Below, in pieces: positions 1 through 6,645 of a DNA stretch of 9,746 bases (its first letter is position 1; each line of letters begins with the position of its first letter). The stretch is from positions 1 through 9,746 of the forward strand of contig CANQES010000056.1 of the NCBI GenBank assembly GCA_947595555.1, given 5' to 3'. The notes under the pieces are model-generated. The model made no database searches and was not told where the DNA came from. It saw only the letters and a list, made by a program, of their open reading frames with translations. Made by a program: the position numbers and the translations under genes. Origin of the DNA: an uncultured Clostridia bacterium (GTDB lineage Bacteria > Bacillota > Clostridia > TANB77 > CAG-508).

Positions 1-124
1 CACAAATTACAATGACGCCAATTAGAAATAACCATCCTGTTAGGGGAAGTAATAAAACTAGTAAAATTCCTAGACCCAGACCTATTAAACATATTGCAAA
101 TGTTTTTCTAAATAATTTCAACAC
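1..124 (-). CDS. small hydrophobic membrane protein, 3' end outside window
   Basis: This is the N-terminal part (41 codons) of a minus-strand gene that runs off the left edge. A GGGAGGT ribosome binding site lies at 141-135. From the GTG at 124 the protein begins MLKLFRKTFAICLIG. It has a basic N-terminus followed by one or two hydrophobic segments with glycines (GLGLGILLVLLL) and a PLTGW turn, so a small integral membrane protein is likely. An in-frame ATG at 133 lies only one base from the Shine-Dalgarno core and a TTG follows at 121, so GTG is the best of three possible starts. A TATAAT on this strand (158-153) may be its -10 box, but no good -35 is visible. I do not recognise the family and infer no function beyond membrane location. 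It is divergent from nth. Confidence 0.6.
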   Translation of the reverse strand, partial: MLKLFRKTFAICLIGLGLGILLVLLLPLTGWLFLIGVIVIC

Positions 125-204
125 TATAATCATTACCTCCCTGTTTTTGTATATTATATTAATCTTTTTCATTATTTGTTCCTTTTTATGTTTATATAAC
201 AAAT

Positions 205-233
205 TTGACACTTCTTCTTTTCTCTTGTAAAAT
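205..233 (+). promoter_or_regulatory. probable sigma-A promoter of nth
   Basis: A perfect TTGACA -35 box (205-210) is followed after 17 bases by TAAAAT (228-233), a five-of-six match to TATAAT. The expected transcription start near 240 coincides with the AGGTGA ribosome binding site of nth (240-245). The untranslated leader would therefore be only about 10 bases, which is unusually short. Either the mRNA is almost leaderless or the real start is slightly different. Confidence 0.55.
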
Positions 234-250
234 ATTGATAGGTGATTTAG

Positions 251-886
251 ATGAAAAAACAAGATGCAATTAATTTAATTGAATTACTTAAAAAAAGATA
301 TCCAGATGCTACTTGTAGCCTTGATTTTGCAACTCCATTTCAGTTAGTTGTAGCAGTTATGCTTTCTGCCCAATGTACAGATGAAAGAGTAAACAAAACA
401 ACTCCTGCCCTTTTTGCTCGTTGCAAAACAATTCAAGATTTCGCAGATATAGATATCAATGAATTAGAATCAATTATTCATCCTTGTGGATTTTATAAGA
501 ATAAAGCTAAAAATATAAAATTATGCGCTAAACAAGTTTTAGAAAATTTTGGTGGAGAAGTTCCACATACTATGGAAGAATTAACTACTTTAGCAGGAGT
601 AGGTAGAAAAAGTGCAAATGTGATTTTATTAGAAGTTTTTGGTATCGCCGAAGGAGTTGCTGTTGACACTCATGCTAAGAGAATTTCTAATTTAATTGGT
701 TTATCCAAAGAAAAAGAACCTGAAAAAATCGAGCAAGACTTAATAAAAATTTTTCCAAAAGAATATTTAAAAGATATTAATCATATTTTTGTATGTCATG
801 GAAGGAATACTTGTATTGCGCGTAGTCCAAAATGTGATATTTGTCCTGTAAATTCATTTTGCAAATTTTATAAGTCAAAAAATTAA
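251..886 (+). CDS. nth: endonuclease III, DNA glycosylase/AP lyase
   Basis: Bifunctional DNA repair enzyme of base excision repair. It removes oxidised pyrimidines such as thymine glycol and cuts the abasic site by beta-elimination. At 211 residues it is the normal full length for the family. Visible features: the LSAQCTDERVN helix start (38-48); the helix-hairpin-helix LAGVGRKSAN (114-123) carrying the catalytic Lys120; the catalytic Asp139 in VDTHAKR; and a C-terminal [4Fe-4S] cluster with spacing C-X6-C-X2-C-X5-C (Cys188, 195, 198, 204). Lys120 and Asp139 correspond to the Lys and Asp of E. coli Nth. The ATG at 251 has AGGTGA five bases upstream. It is probably monocistronic, because the next gene has its own promoter. 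No missing residues or damage are seen. MutY is excluded by the length and the catalytic lysine. Confidence 0.97.
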   Translation: MKKQDAINLIELLKKRYPDATCSLDFATPFQLVVAVMLSAQCTDERVNKTTPALFARCKTIQDFADIDINELESIIHPCGFYKNKAKNIKLCAKQVLENFGGEVPHTMEELTTLAGVGRKSANVILLEVFGIAEGVAVDTHAKRISNLIGLSKEKEPEKIEQDLIKIFPKEYLKDINHIFVCHGRNTCIARSPKCDICPVNSFCKFYKSKN

Positions 887-893
887 TTTCCTA

Positions 894-922
894 TTGACAA
901 AAAATTAATAAAGTTATATATT
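894..922 (+). promoter_or_regulatory. probable sigma-A promoter of the bactofilin-like gene
   Basis: A perfect TTGACA (894-899), a 17-base spacer and TATATT (917-922) lie just after the nth stop codon. The predicted transcription start near 929 leaves a leader of about 30 bases, mostly T and A. The ribosome binding site AGGGGG (947-952) lies seven bases before the ATG. No terminator hairpin separates nth from this promoter, so read-through from nth is possible. Confidence 0.6.
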
Positions 923-959
923 TTTTTCATAGAATTTTTTAATTTTAGGGGGAATTCAT

Positions 960-2126
960 ATGTTAAGAAACAAATTTAACAAACTTGCTATTGTTAGCAT
1001 TTTATGCATTATTATTTTATCATTTCTAGTTCCTATAGTAAGAGCAGATGATGAAACAAATACTTCAAATGATGAAGATACTATGCCGATAAATAATGAA
1101 GAAGATACTACGCAACAAGAAAATATGGAACAAAAGGATGTGTATTTAGTTGAGGATAATGTTACTATTGATTACGTTATCGATGGAAATTTATACGTTT
1201 TAGCTAATAATGTTACTATTAATTCACAAATTGGTGGAGATGCATTTATTTGTGCAAAAACACTTACAATTGATACAGAAGGTCAAATTTATAGTAATTT
1301 ATTTGCTTTTGCAGATTCTATTGATATAAAAGGTATTGTATATGATTTGTATGCAGCTTCTAAAAATACTACTATTTCAGGATATGTATATCGTGATGTA
1401 CATGTAGGTTCAGATATAGTAAATATTTTAGGTTCTGTTGGAAGAAATGCTTTTATTGATTGTTCTGAATTGAAGATTGAAGAAAGTACAAATACTGATA
1501 ATGAAGAAGATTCAGCAGACAATATCTCACATGGTGTTATTAATGGTAATTTAAATTATACTGCTAATGAAGAAATACAGTTACCTGAAGACGCTGTTGT
1601 AGGAGAAACTAATTTCAAAAAATCATCAATTATAAATGCAAGTACTACAGAAAATTATATAATGTCTTTAGGTAGTTTAGTTGCAACTGTCGTAATAATC
1701 TGGTTATTATGTTTATGGCTTGCACCTAAGTTCTTAAAAAATAACACTCCTTTATTAACATCAAAAAAGATTTTGCCAGTTATTGGATTTGGTATTTTAA
1801 CTCCAATTGTTGCTATTATAGCATCTATTATATTATTTGTTCTAGGAATAACTTATACTTTGGGCATATTATTATTGGTGACATTGTTTATGTTATTGGC
1901 AATTAGTACGTCTGTACTTATTATTACAATAAATAATATTATATGTGAAAAATTAAAGATTGAAAAAGTACTTGGTCAATTAGGAGTATTAATTATATGT
2001 TCTGCCATTTTATGGGCTATTGGATTTATTCCTTATATTGGTTCACTTATTGGTATAATAGTAGTAATTTTAGGATTAGGAATTGTTACTTATAATTTAT
2101 TTTCACAAATAAAAAAAGAAAATTAA
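960..2126 (+). CDS. secreted bactofilin-like beta-solenoid protein with C-terminal membrane domain
   Basis: A 388-residue protein of unknown function. It has a signal peptide (residues 1-29: basic N-terminus, hydrophobic core, V-R-A before D30), then an acidic low-complexity linker (30-60). Residues about 68-171 form six short beta rungs of 16-19 residues, each beginning with a hydrophobic-x-Ile unit (VTI, VTI, LTI, IDI, TTI, VNI) with glycines at turns. This resembles bactofilin (polymer-forming, DUF583-like) right-handed solenoids. A second acidic insert (174-189) and one further strand region follow. The C-terminus has about five membrane helices (236-256, 272-297, 299-327, 340-357, 358-382). 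Loops rich in Lys (256-270, 328-337, C-terminus) fit a topology with the solenoid outside the cell. Known bactofilins are mostly cytoplasmic scaffolds, so this is a variant architecture. A possible role in envelope organisation is inference. The start is fixed by the AGGGGG site. Confidence 0.75.
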   Translation: MLRNKFNKLAIVSILCIIILSFLVPIVRADDETNTSNDEDTMPINNEEDTTQQENMEQKDVYLVEDNVTIDYVIDGNLYVLANNVTINSQIGGDAFICAKTLTIDTEGQIYSNLFAFADSIDIKGIVYDLYAASKNTTISGYVYRDVHVGSDIVNILGSVGRNAFIDCSELKIEESTNTDNEEDSADNISHGVINGNLNYTANEEIQLPEDAVVGETNFKKSSIINASTTENYIMSLGSLVATVVIIWLLCLWLAPKFLKNNTPLLTSKKILPVIGFGILTPIVAIIASIILFVLGITYTLGILLLVTLFMLLAISTSVLIITINNIICEKLKIEKVLGQLGVLIICSAILWAIGFIPYIGSLIGIIVVILGLGIVTYNLFSQIKKEN

Positions 2127-2143
2127 ACTTTTGATTATAAAAT

Positions 2144-2178
2144 AAAGCCTAAATTTTGTATTTTAAAATTTAGGCTTT
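2144..2178. terminator. bidirectional intrinsic terminator
   Basis: A perfect 14-bp inverted repeat (2144-2157 with 2165-2178, arm core AGCCTAAATTTT) encloses a 7-base loop. T-rich tails occur on both sides: the arm itself ends in TTTT on the plus strand, and TTTATTTTAT follows on the minus strand. It lies at the convergent junction of the plus-strand membrane protein gene and the minus-strand rpe operon, 17 bases after the former's stop. The rpe stop codon (2172-2170) lies inside the right arm. Confidence 0.9.
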
Positions 2179-2829
2179 TAATTCGTCTATAATTGTTTTA
2201 AAATTATTAGACATAATAATAGCTGTTCCCGCCACTAAAATATTAGCTCCTGCTTTTTTCACTTCTGGTGCTGTTTTTAGGTTGATTCCTCCATCTACTT
2301 CTATGTCTACATCTAATTTTTTTTCCTTAATGTATTCCTTTAATTTTTTTATTTTTTCTAACATATCTGTCAAAAATGTTTGACCACCTTTTCCTGGTTC
2401 TACAGTCATAACAAGACACATATGAATATACGGTAAAAATTCAAATACCTCTTCTATATTTGTATTTGGTTTTACAGATATTCCAACTCTACAATTATTT
2501 TTCTTAATGTATTCTATCATATTATATATGTCTTCTTTGTTTTTGCATGCTTCTAAATGAAATGTTATTATGTTTGGTTCTACTGCTAAAAAATCGTCAA
2601 TTGCAGTTTTTACGTCCTCTACCATTAAATGTACATCTAATGGTAAACTAGATATTCTTTTAATATAAGACGCATTTTCTAACATTTTTTGATATGTATT
2701 TTTTTCTACAAATTTTCCATCCATGACATCAATATGAAAATAGTCTGTTTTTGCTGTTTCTAGTTCAAAAAATGTAGCTGTCTCTTCTCCTTTTTTTACA
2801 GATAATATAGATGTTGAAATTTCTACCAT
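2170..2829 (-). CDS. rpe: ribulose-phosphate 3-epimerase
   Basis: Interconverts D-ribulose 5-phosphate and D-xylulose 5-phosphate in the pentose phosphate pathway; a cytoplasmic (beta/alpha)8 barrel enzyme. The 219 residues are the usual length. Family marks present: SILS (7-10), HIDVMDG (32-38), DVHLMV (65-70), VEPGKGGQ (143-150), EVDGGI (177-182) and AGTAI (200-204). His32, Asp34, His67 and Asp179 match the metal ligands and catalytic acids. Oddities: the usual GHFVPN segment reads GKFVEK, and the usual GFGGQ reads GKGGQ, so it is a divergent member. An allulose-6-phosphate-type epimerase of the same fold is a less likely alternative. The ATG at 2829 is chosen because AGGAGG (2842-2837) lies seven bases upstream; a longer reading starting at 2871 would lie inside rsgA. 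The start overlaps the rsgA stop by 7 bases, which suggests translational coupling. Confidence 0.88.
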   Translation of the reverse strand: MVEISTSILSVKKGEETATFFELETAKTDYFHIDVMDGKFVEKNTYQKMLENASYIKRISSLPLDVHLMVEDVKTAIDDFLAVEPNIITFHLEACKNKEDIYNMIEYIKKNNCRVGISVKPNTNIEEVFEFLPYIHMCLVMTVEPGKGGQTFLTDMLEKIKKLKEYIKEKKLDVDIEVDGGINLKTAPEVKKAGANILVAGTAIIMSNNFKTIIDELKA

Positions 2830-3710
2830 TTTCTCTCCTCCTTTTGTTTTAGTTCTTGAATTATTTTGCAAAATCTTTCATATCTTGATGCTTCAATTTT
2901 TCCCTGTTGTATTGCTTCTTTTATTCCACAATTTTCTTCTTTTATATGAGTACATCCTACAAATTTACAATCTCTTATTTTATCTTTAAACTCTCGAAAA
3001 TAGTTGGCTAAATCTTGGCTTGATATTTCATCTATAGAAAAAGTAGAAAAACCTGGTGTGTCTGCTATATAAGTATTTTTATCTATTTCATATAATGTAA
3101 TTGATGTTGTTGTGTTTTTTCCTCTTTTATTTTTTTTACTAATGTCTCCTTCTACTGTCATTTTCTGTTTAAAAATACTATTTATTAGAGTGGATTTTCC
3201 TACTCCTGAATTTCCAGAAAATGCATTGATATTATTTTTTAAAGCTTGAATTAATTTTTCTATTCCTTTTCCGTTTTTAGCTTCTGTTTCTATGACTGTA
3301 TAGCCAATTTTTTCATATAAGTCTTTTATATGCCTAAATTCTTTTTCCATGTCTAAGTCTGTTTTATTTAATACAATTATGGATGATATTCCTAAATATT
3401 CAGCAAAGGCTAATTGCTTGTCTAACATTAATAAGTCTGGTTTCGGTTCTTTGCTTGACATTACAAAAACAAGTTGCGTAATATTTGCTAGTTTTGGTCT
3501 TTTTATATATATCTTTCTTTCAAGTATTTTATTTATTACTGCTTTGTTGTTTTCCGTTGTCTCAAATTCAACAAAATCTCCTACGACTGGTGTCATTCCT
3601 TCTTTTTTGAATCTTCCTCTTGCCATTGCTTCATATACTATTGGTAAATTTTTATCTATGTCCTTTACTTGATATAAATTAGACACATTCCCTGTAATAA
3701 CGCCTTTCAT
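2823..3710 (-). CDS. rsgA: small ribosomal subunit biogenesis GTPase RsgA (YloQ/CpgA)
   Basis: A circularly permuted GTPase that checks late maturation of the 30S subunit decoding site and hydrolyses GTP on binding it. The 295 residues show the full domain order: an N-terminal OB-fold (about 1-68); a GTPase domain with G4 first (NKTDL, 115-119), then the Walker A loop GNSGVGKST (166-174), a switch region (TTTS, 200-203) and G3 DTPGF (217-221); and a C-terminal zinc site C-X4-C-X-H-X5-C (Cys248, Cys253, His255, Cys261). All key residues are intact. The ATG at 3710 is chosen because GGAGG (3719-3715) sits four bases upstream; an in-frame ATG at 3758 would add 16 residues but has no ribosome binding site and overlaps a hairpin. 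It lies between prkC and rpe in a minus-strand operon. In Firmicutes, CpgA/RsgA is a known phosphorylation target of PrkC, which fits the neighbourhood. Confidence 0.96.
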   Translation of the reverse strand: MKGVITGNVSNLYQVKDIDKNLPIVYEAMARGRFKKEGMTPVVGDFVEFETTENNKAVINKILERKIYIKRPKLANITQLVFVMSSKEPKPDLLMLDKQLAFAEYLGISSIIVLNKTDLDMEKEFRHIKDLYEKIGYTVIETEAKNGKGIEKLIQALKNNINAFSGNSGVGKSTLINSIFKQKMTVEGDISKKNKRGKNTTTSITLYEIDKNTYIADTPGFSTFSIDEISSQDLANYFREFKDKIRDCKFVGCTHIKEENCGIKEAIQQGKIEASRYERFCKIIQELKQKEERKW

Positions 3711-3728
3711 TTTTCCTCCGTTTATTGA

Positions 3729-3753
3729 AAGGGAACGCAATAATCGCTCCCTT
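3729..3753 (-). other. hairpin in the prkC-rsgA intercistronic region
   Basis: In the minus-strand transcript AAGGGAGCG and CGUUCCCUU form a 9-bp stem around a 7-base loop. One pair is G-U, so the stem is complete only in the sense RNA; on the plus strand the same position is an A/C mismatch. Only three U residues follow, so it is a poor terminator. It lies 13 bases after the prkC stop and about 10 bases before the rsgA ribosome binding site. A partial attenuator, RNA-processing site or stability element is plausible. Confidence 0.55.
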
Positions 3754-3766
3754 ATCATTAAATTAT

Positions 3767-5767
3767 CTATTTTACTGTTTTTGATGTTTCTGTGTTGAAA
3801 TTAACTGATAATGATCGAGTCCAATTTCCTCCAGAATTATCTGTTATACTAATTGTTAAATCCATAGAACCTTTGCCTGTAATCGTGGCAGTTTTATTAG
3901 TTATATTTTTGTCAACTCCTGAATCTGACCATAGTGTTGTATTTCCAGATTTTATGGTTATACTAACTGTTTTTGCTACAGAAGTAGATGAACTTGCTTC
4001 ATTACTTGTATTATTTTCATTTTCTTCTTTATAGCCTCCAGTAATTGTTTTTACATCCATAGTAATTGTCATAGATTTTGAAGCCTCAAAACTATTTACT
4101 GTGATTGTGATTTTTGCTCCTTCTTCTGCTGATTCTCCACCATTAATACTTTGTTTTAATACTACACCTTTTTCTTTTGAGCTATCTTCTTCTGTTACAA
4201 CTGTAACTACTAAACCTAAATCTTCTAATGCTTTTTTAGCTTCGTCTTGTGTTTTCCCAATAACACTAGTTACTGTAATTTGTTTAATTCCTGTGCTAAC
4301 ATGTATTTTTACAGTATCACCTGCAAAAGCTTCTGTCTTTCCATCCGTTTCTTGACTTATAACAAATCCTTCTTTTACAGTTTTACTGTTTTCTTCTATG
4401 ACTTCTGCCTTTAATTTTGCTGCCTCAATTAATTGAATAGCTTCTGCTTTTTCTTTTCCTTCTACATTTGGCACTGTTGTTTTTTCTTGTCCTTTGCTAA
4501 CAACAACACTTACTGTACTTCCTTCTTTTACTTGATTGTATTTTTCCATGTAAATTGGGTCTTGTGAAATTATATACCCTTCTGGAACGTCTTTATTAAA
4601 CTCTTCTTTTGATATCTCAAATTTTAGTTTTGCTACTTCGATTGCTTTTTGTGCTTCTTCTTTAGACATTCCTACAACATTTGGCATTGGTACTTCAGCT
4701 GGATTTGTAATGTTTAATACTAATAAAGTTCCTCCTAAACTAATAGAAAATAGTAAAATTAATCCTATAACAACACTCAATGTTTTATGATTTTTGATGA
4801 ACTGTTTTATTTTTCCTTCTTCTTTCTCTTGCTGATGTCGTTTGTTTGTCCTCGTTCCTAAATTTGTGTACATATCAGTATTAATTTTTTGTGTTCTCGC
4901 CGTTTTGTCATATTCATATTCTTCAACAAAGTCTCCACTTGGATCTTTTAAAGATTTTCTTAAATCTACTAACATCTCTGTAGCAGATTGATATCTTAAT
5001 GTAACATCCTTTTGTAAGGCTTTCATTATAATTTTATTTATTGCTACTGGTATATTAGGATTTACTTCAATTGGTTCTTGTGGGTCTTCTTGCATATGTT
5101 TTAATGCTACTGATACTGGTGTGTCAGCATCAAAAGGAACCCTACCTGTTACCATTTCATACATTACAACTCCTAAAGAGTATAAATCAGATTTTGCATC
5201 AGTAAATCCACCTCTTGCATGTTCTGGTGAAAAATAGTGTACAGAACCAATAGTTGTTCCAAATGCTGTAATAGTAGAATTAGAAACTGCTTTGGCAATT
5301 CCAAAGTCTGTTACTTTTGCTATCCCATCTTCTGTGATAATTATATTATGTGGTTTTATATCTCTATGTACAATATTATTTCTATGAGCGACTTCTAATG
5401 CTGAAGCAATTTGAATTGCTACATTTACAGACCATTTCCATGGCAATGGCCCTTTTTCTTCTAAAATTATCTCTTTTAATGTTTTTCCTTGAATTAATTC
5501 CATAACGATATAATATAAATTTCCCTCTACTCCTACATCATAAATTGAAACAATGTTAGGATGAGTTAGTCTAGCTGCTGATTGTGCTTCTGCTTCAAAT
5601 CTTTTTATAAATTCTTCGTCTGTTGTAAATTCGTCTCTTAGTATTTTTACTGCTACTGGTCTTTTTAAAATGATATCAGTTGCTTTATATACTGTAGACA
5701 TTCCACCATTGCCTACTTTTTCAATCATTTCATATCGGCTTCCTAATAGCTTTCCTTCTAAATTCAT
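3767..5767 (-). CDS. prkC: PASTA-domain Ser/Thr protein kinase (PrkC/Stk type)
   Basis: A membrane-anchored kinase that senses muropeptides or lipid II through extracellular PASTA repeats and phosphorylates cell-wall, division and translation proteins. The 666 residues comprise a Hanks-type kinase domain (about 12-270) with glycine loop GNGGMSTVYKA (19-29), Lys41 in VAVKIL, Glu60 of helix C, HRDIKPHN (134-141), DFG (154-156) and an activation loop with Thr171/Thr172 before SPEHARG. A basic juxtamembrane segment (about 300-330) and one membrane helix (331-353) follow, then three PASTA repeats (about 357-426, 429-493, 495-558). Beyond these lies an extra extracellular region: a Ser/Asn-rich linker (575-600) and a beta-rich tail (600-666) of unknown fold. 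The ATG at 5767 has AGGGGAG upstream. The gene starts 17 bases after the stp stop, so kinase and phosphatase are co-transcribed. Confidence 0.97.
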   Translation of the reverse strand: MNLEGKLLGSRYEMIEKVGNGGMSTVYKATDIILKRPVAVKILRDEFTTDEEFIKRFEAEAQSAARLTHPNIVSIYDVGVEGNLYYIVMELIQGKTLKEIILEEKGPLPWKWSVNVAIQIASALEVAHRNNIVHRDIKPHNIIITEDGIAKVTDFGIAKAVSNSTITAFGTTIGSVHYFSPEHARGGFTDAKSDLYSLGVVMYEMVTGRVPFDADTPVSVALKHMQEDPQEPIEVNPNIPVAINKIIMKALQKDVTLRYQSATEMLVDLRKSLKDPSGDFVEEYEYDKTARTQKINTDMYTNLGTRTNKRHQQEKEEGKIKQFIKNHKTLSVVIGLILLFSISLGGTLLVLNITNPAEVPMPNVVGMSKEEAQKAIEVAKLKFEISKEEFNKDVPEGYIISQDPIYMEKYNQVKEGSTVSVVVSKGQEKTTVPNVEGKEKAEAIQLIEAAKLKAEVIEENSKTVKEGFVISQETDGKTEAFAGDTVKIHVSTGIKQITVTSVIGKTQDEAKKALEDLGLVVTVVTEEDSSKEKGVVLKQSINGGESAEEGAKITITVNSFEASKSMTITMDVKTITGGYKEENENNTSNEASSSTSVAKTVSITIKSGNTTLWSDSGVDKNITNKTATITGKGSMDLTISITDNSGGNWTRSLSVNFNTETSKTVK

Positions 5768-5784
5768 ATTTATCTCCCCTGTGC

Positions 5785-6519
5785 TTATATATTTTTTATA
5801 ATAACAACGGTTATGTTATCATATCCCCCGTTTTTATTGGCTATTTTTATTAGTTCTTTTGGTGCTTGTGCTATATCTATTTTTGCTAATTTGAATATAT
5901 CTTCTTGTTGTACTAAATTAGTTAAACCATCTGACCCCATTACAATAATATCTTCTTTTAAAAATCCTTTAACCATTACATCTGGCTCTACAAAAGCATT
6001 ACATCCTAGTGCTTTCATTAACATGTTTTTTTGTGGATGATGTGTTGCTTCTTCTGGTGTAATTGTTCCATCTTTTACTAATTTTTGAACATAACTATGG
6101 TCTTGTGTTAATTTTCTAATAAATTCTTTTCTTATTCGATATATTCTACTATCTCCTATATGTCCAATAAATGCCTTATTATTATATATTAAACAAATCT
6201 CTAAAGTAGTCCCCATTCCTTCTAATTCTTTACTTTCTTTTGACTTTTCATAAACTATCATATTTGCATATTCCATGCTACTTGCTAATAGTTGAATAAT
6301 ACTGTCTTTGTCTTTGTCAACTTCTTTGAAATTATTTTGTATATAACTTTTTGCTGTTTGTATAGCTAACTTACTAGCAATTTCTCCTCCATTGTATCCT
6401 CCCATTCCATCTGCCAACATATATAGTTGTACTTCGTCTAATGAGTCCGATATGTAATAGTAGTCTTGATTGCTTTCTCTCACTTTGCCTTTGTCTGTTT
6501 TTGCATAAGCTTTAATCAC
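5785..6519 (-). CDS. stp: PP2C-type Ser/Thr protein phosphatase (PrpC/Stp)
   Basis: Metal-dependent (Mn/Mg) cytoplasmic phosphatase that reverses phosphorylation by the kinase encoded immediately downstream. The 244 residues are the usual size for bacterial Stp/PrpC. Motifs: RESNQD (14-19, metal-binding Asp19), ADGMGGYNGGE (36-46, Asp37), GMGTT (101-105), IGDSRIY (121-127), TQDHS (138-142), GSDGLT (195-200, Asp197) and GGYDNIT (231-237, Asp234). All metal ligands are present. Translation starts with GTG at 6519; the ribosome binding site GAGGTGA (6533-6527) lies seven bases upstream and the family's N-terminal sequence starts right there. It is the first gene of the stp-prkC-rsgA-rpe operon, with a candidate promoter about 60 bases upstream. 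The rlmN gene that often precedes stp in Firmicutes is absent here. Confidence 0.96.
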   Translation of the reverse strand: MIKAYAKTDKGKVRESNQDYYYISDSLDEVQLYMLADGMGGYNGGEIASKLAIQTAKSYIQNNFKEVDKDKDSIIQLLASSMEYANMIVYEKSKESKELEGMGTTLEICLIYNNKAFIGHIGDSRIYRIRKEFIRKLTQDHSYVQKLVKDGTITPEEATHHPQKNMLMKALGCNAFVEPDVMVKGFLKEDIIVMGSDGLTNLVQQEDIFKLAKIDIAQAPKELIKIANKNGGYDNITVVIIKNI

Positions 6520-6526
6520 TCTTTTT

Positions 6527-6533
6527 TCACCTC
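6527..6533 (-). promoter_or_regulatory. ribosome binding site fixing the stp GTG start
   Basis: GAGGTGA reads 6533 to 6527 on the minus strand, seven bases before a GTG. No ATG competes in the right place, and the conserved PP2C N-terminus begins at this codon. Confidence 0.8.
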
Positions 6534-6579
6534 TTTTATGTTCTTTTGTTTGGATTTTTTGCTTATTATTTTCCTATGT

Positions 6580-6610
6580 ATTATATATCACAAGTTTATG
6601 TTTTTTGCAA
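6580..6610 (-). promoter_or_regulatory. candidate promoter of the stp-prkC-rsgA-rpe operon
   Basis: On the minus strand a perfect TATAAT (6585-6580) is preceded by TTGCAA (6610-6605, four of six to TTGACA). The spacer is 19 bases to this hexamer, or 17 to the overlapping TATATA two bases earlier. It lies between the REPIN-like repeat and stp. The predicted leader is about 50 bases. Confidence 0.5.
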
Positions 6611-6645
6611 TCGTTTTATTAAAAAAGTATTTTTAAGATTTGAAG

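Noticed and set aside
12..230. Plus-strand open frame of 72 codons upstream of nth
   Set aside because: It lies antisense to a minus-strand membrane protein start that has a good GGGAGGT site and typical composition. The plus frame has no ribosome binding site and its second half is just AT-rich leader.
1289..1522. Minus-strand open frame inside the bactofilin-like gene
   Set aside because: A shadow of the well-supported plus-strand gene, with no ribosome binding site or promoter.
3455..3484. TTGACA inside rsgA on the plus strand as a possible antisense promoter
   Set aside because: The downstream -10 match (TAATAT at 18 bases) is weak, and such matches are expected by chance in AT-rich DNA.
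3349..3672. Plus-strand frames opposite rsgA, and similar frames opposite prkC (3792-4034, 4101-4355), stp (5813-6040), typA (7776-8198) and plsC (9296-9496)
   Set aside because: All are antisense to genes with intact family motifs and lack initiation signals.
3711..3758. Upstream in-frame start for rsgA adding 16 residues
   Set aside because: No ribosome binding site precedes it and it would place coding sequence over the intercistronic hairpin; GGAGG supports the start at 3710.
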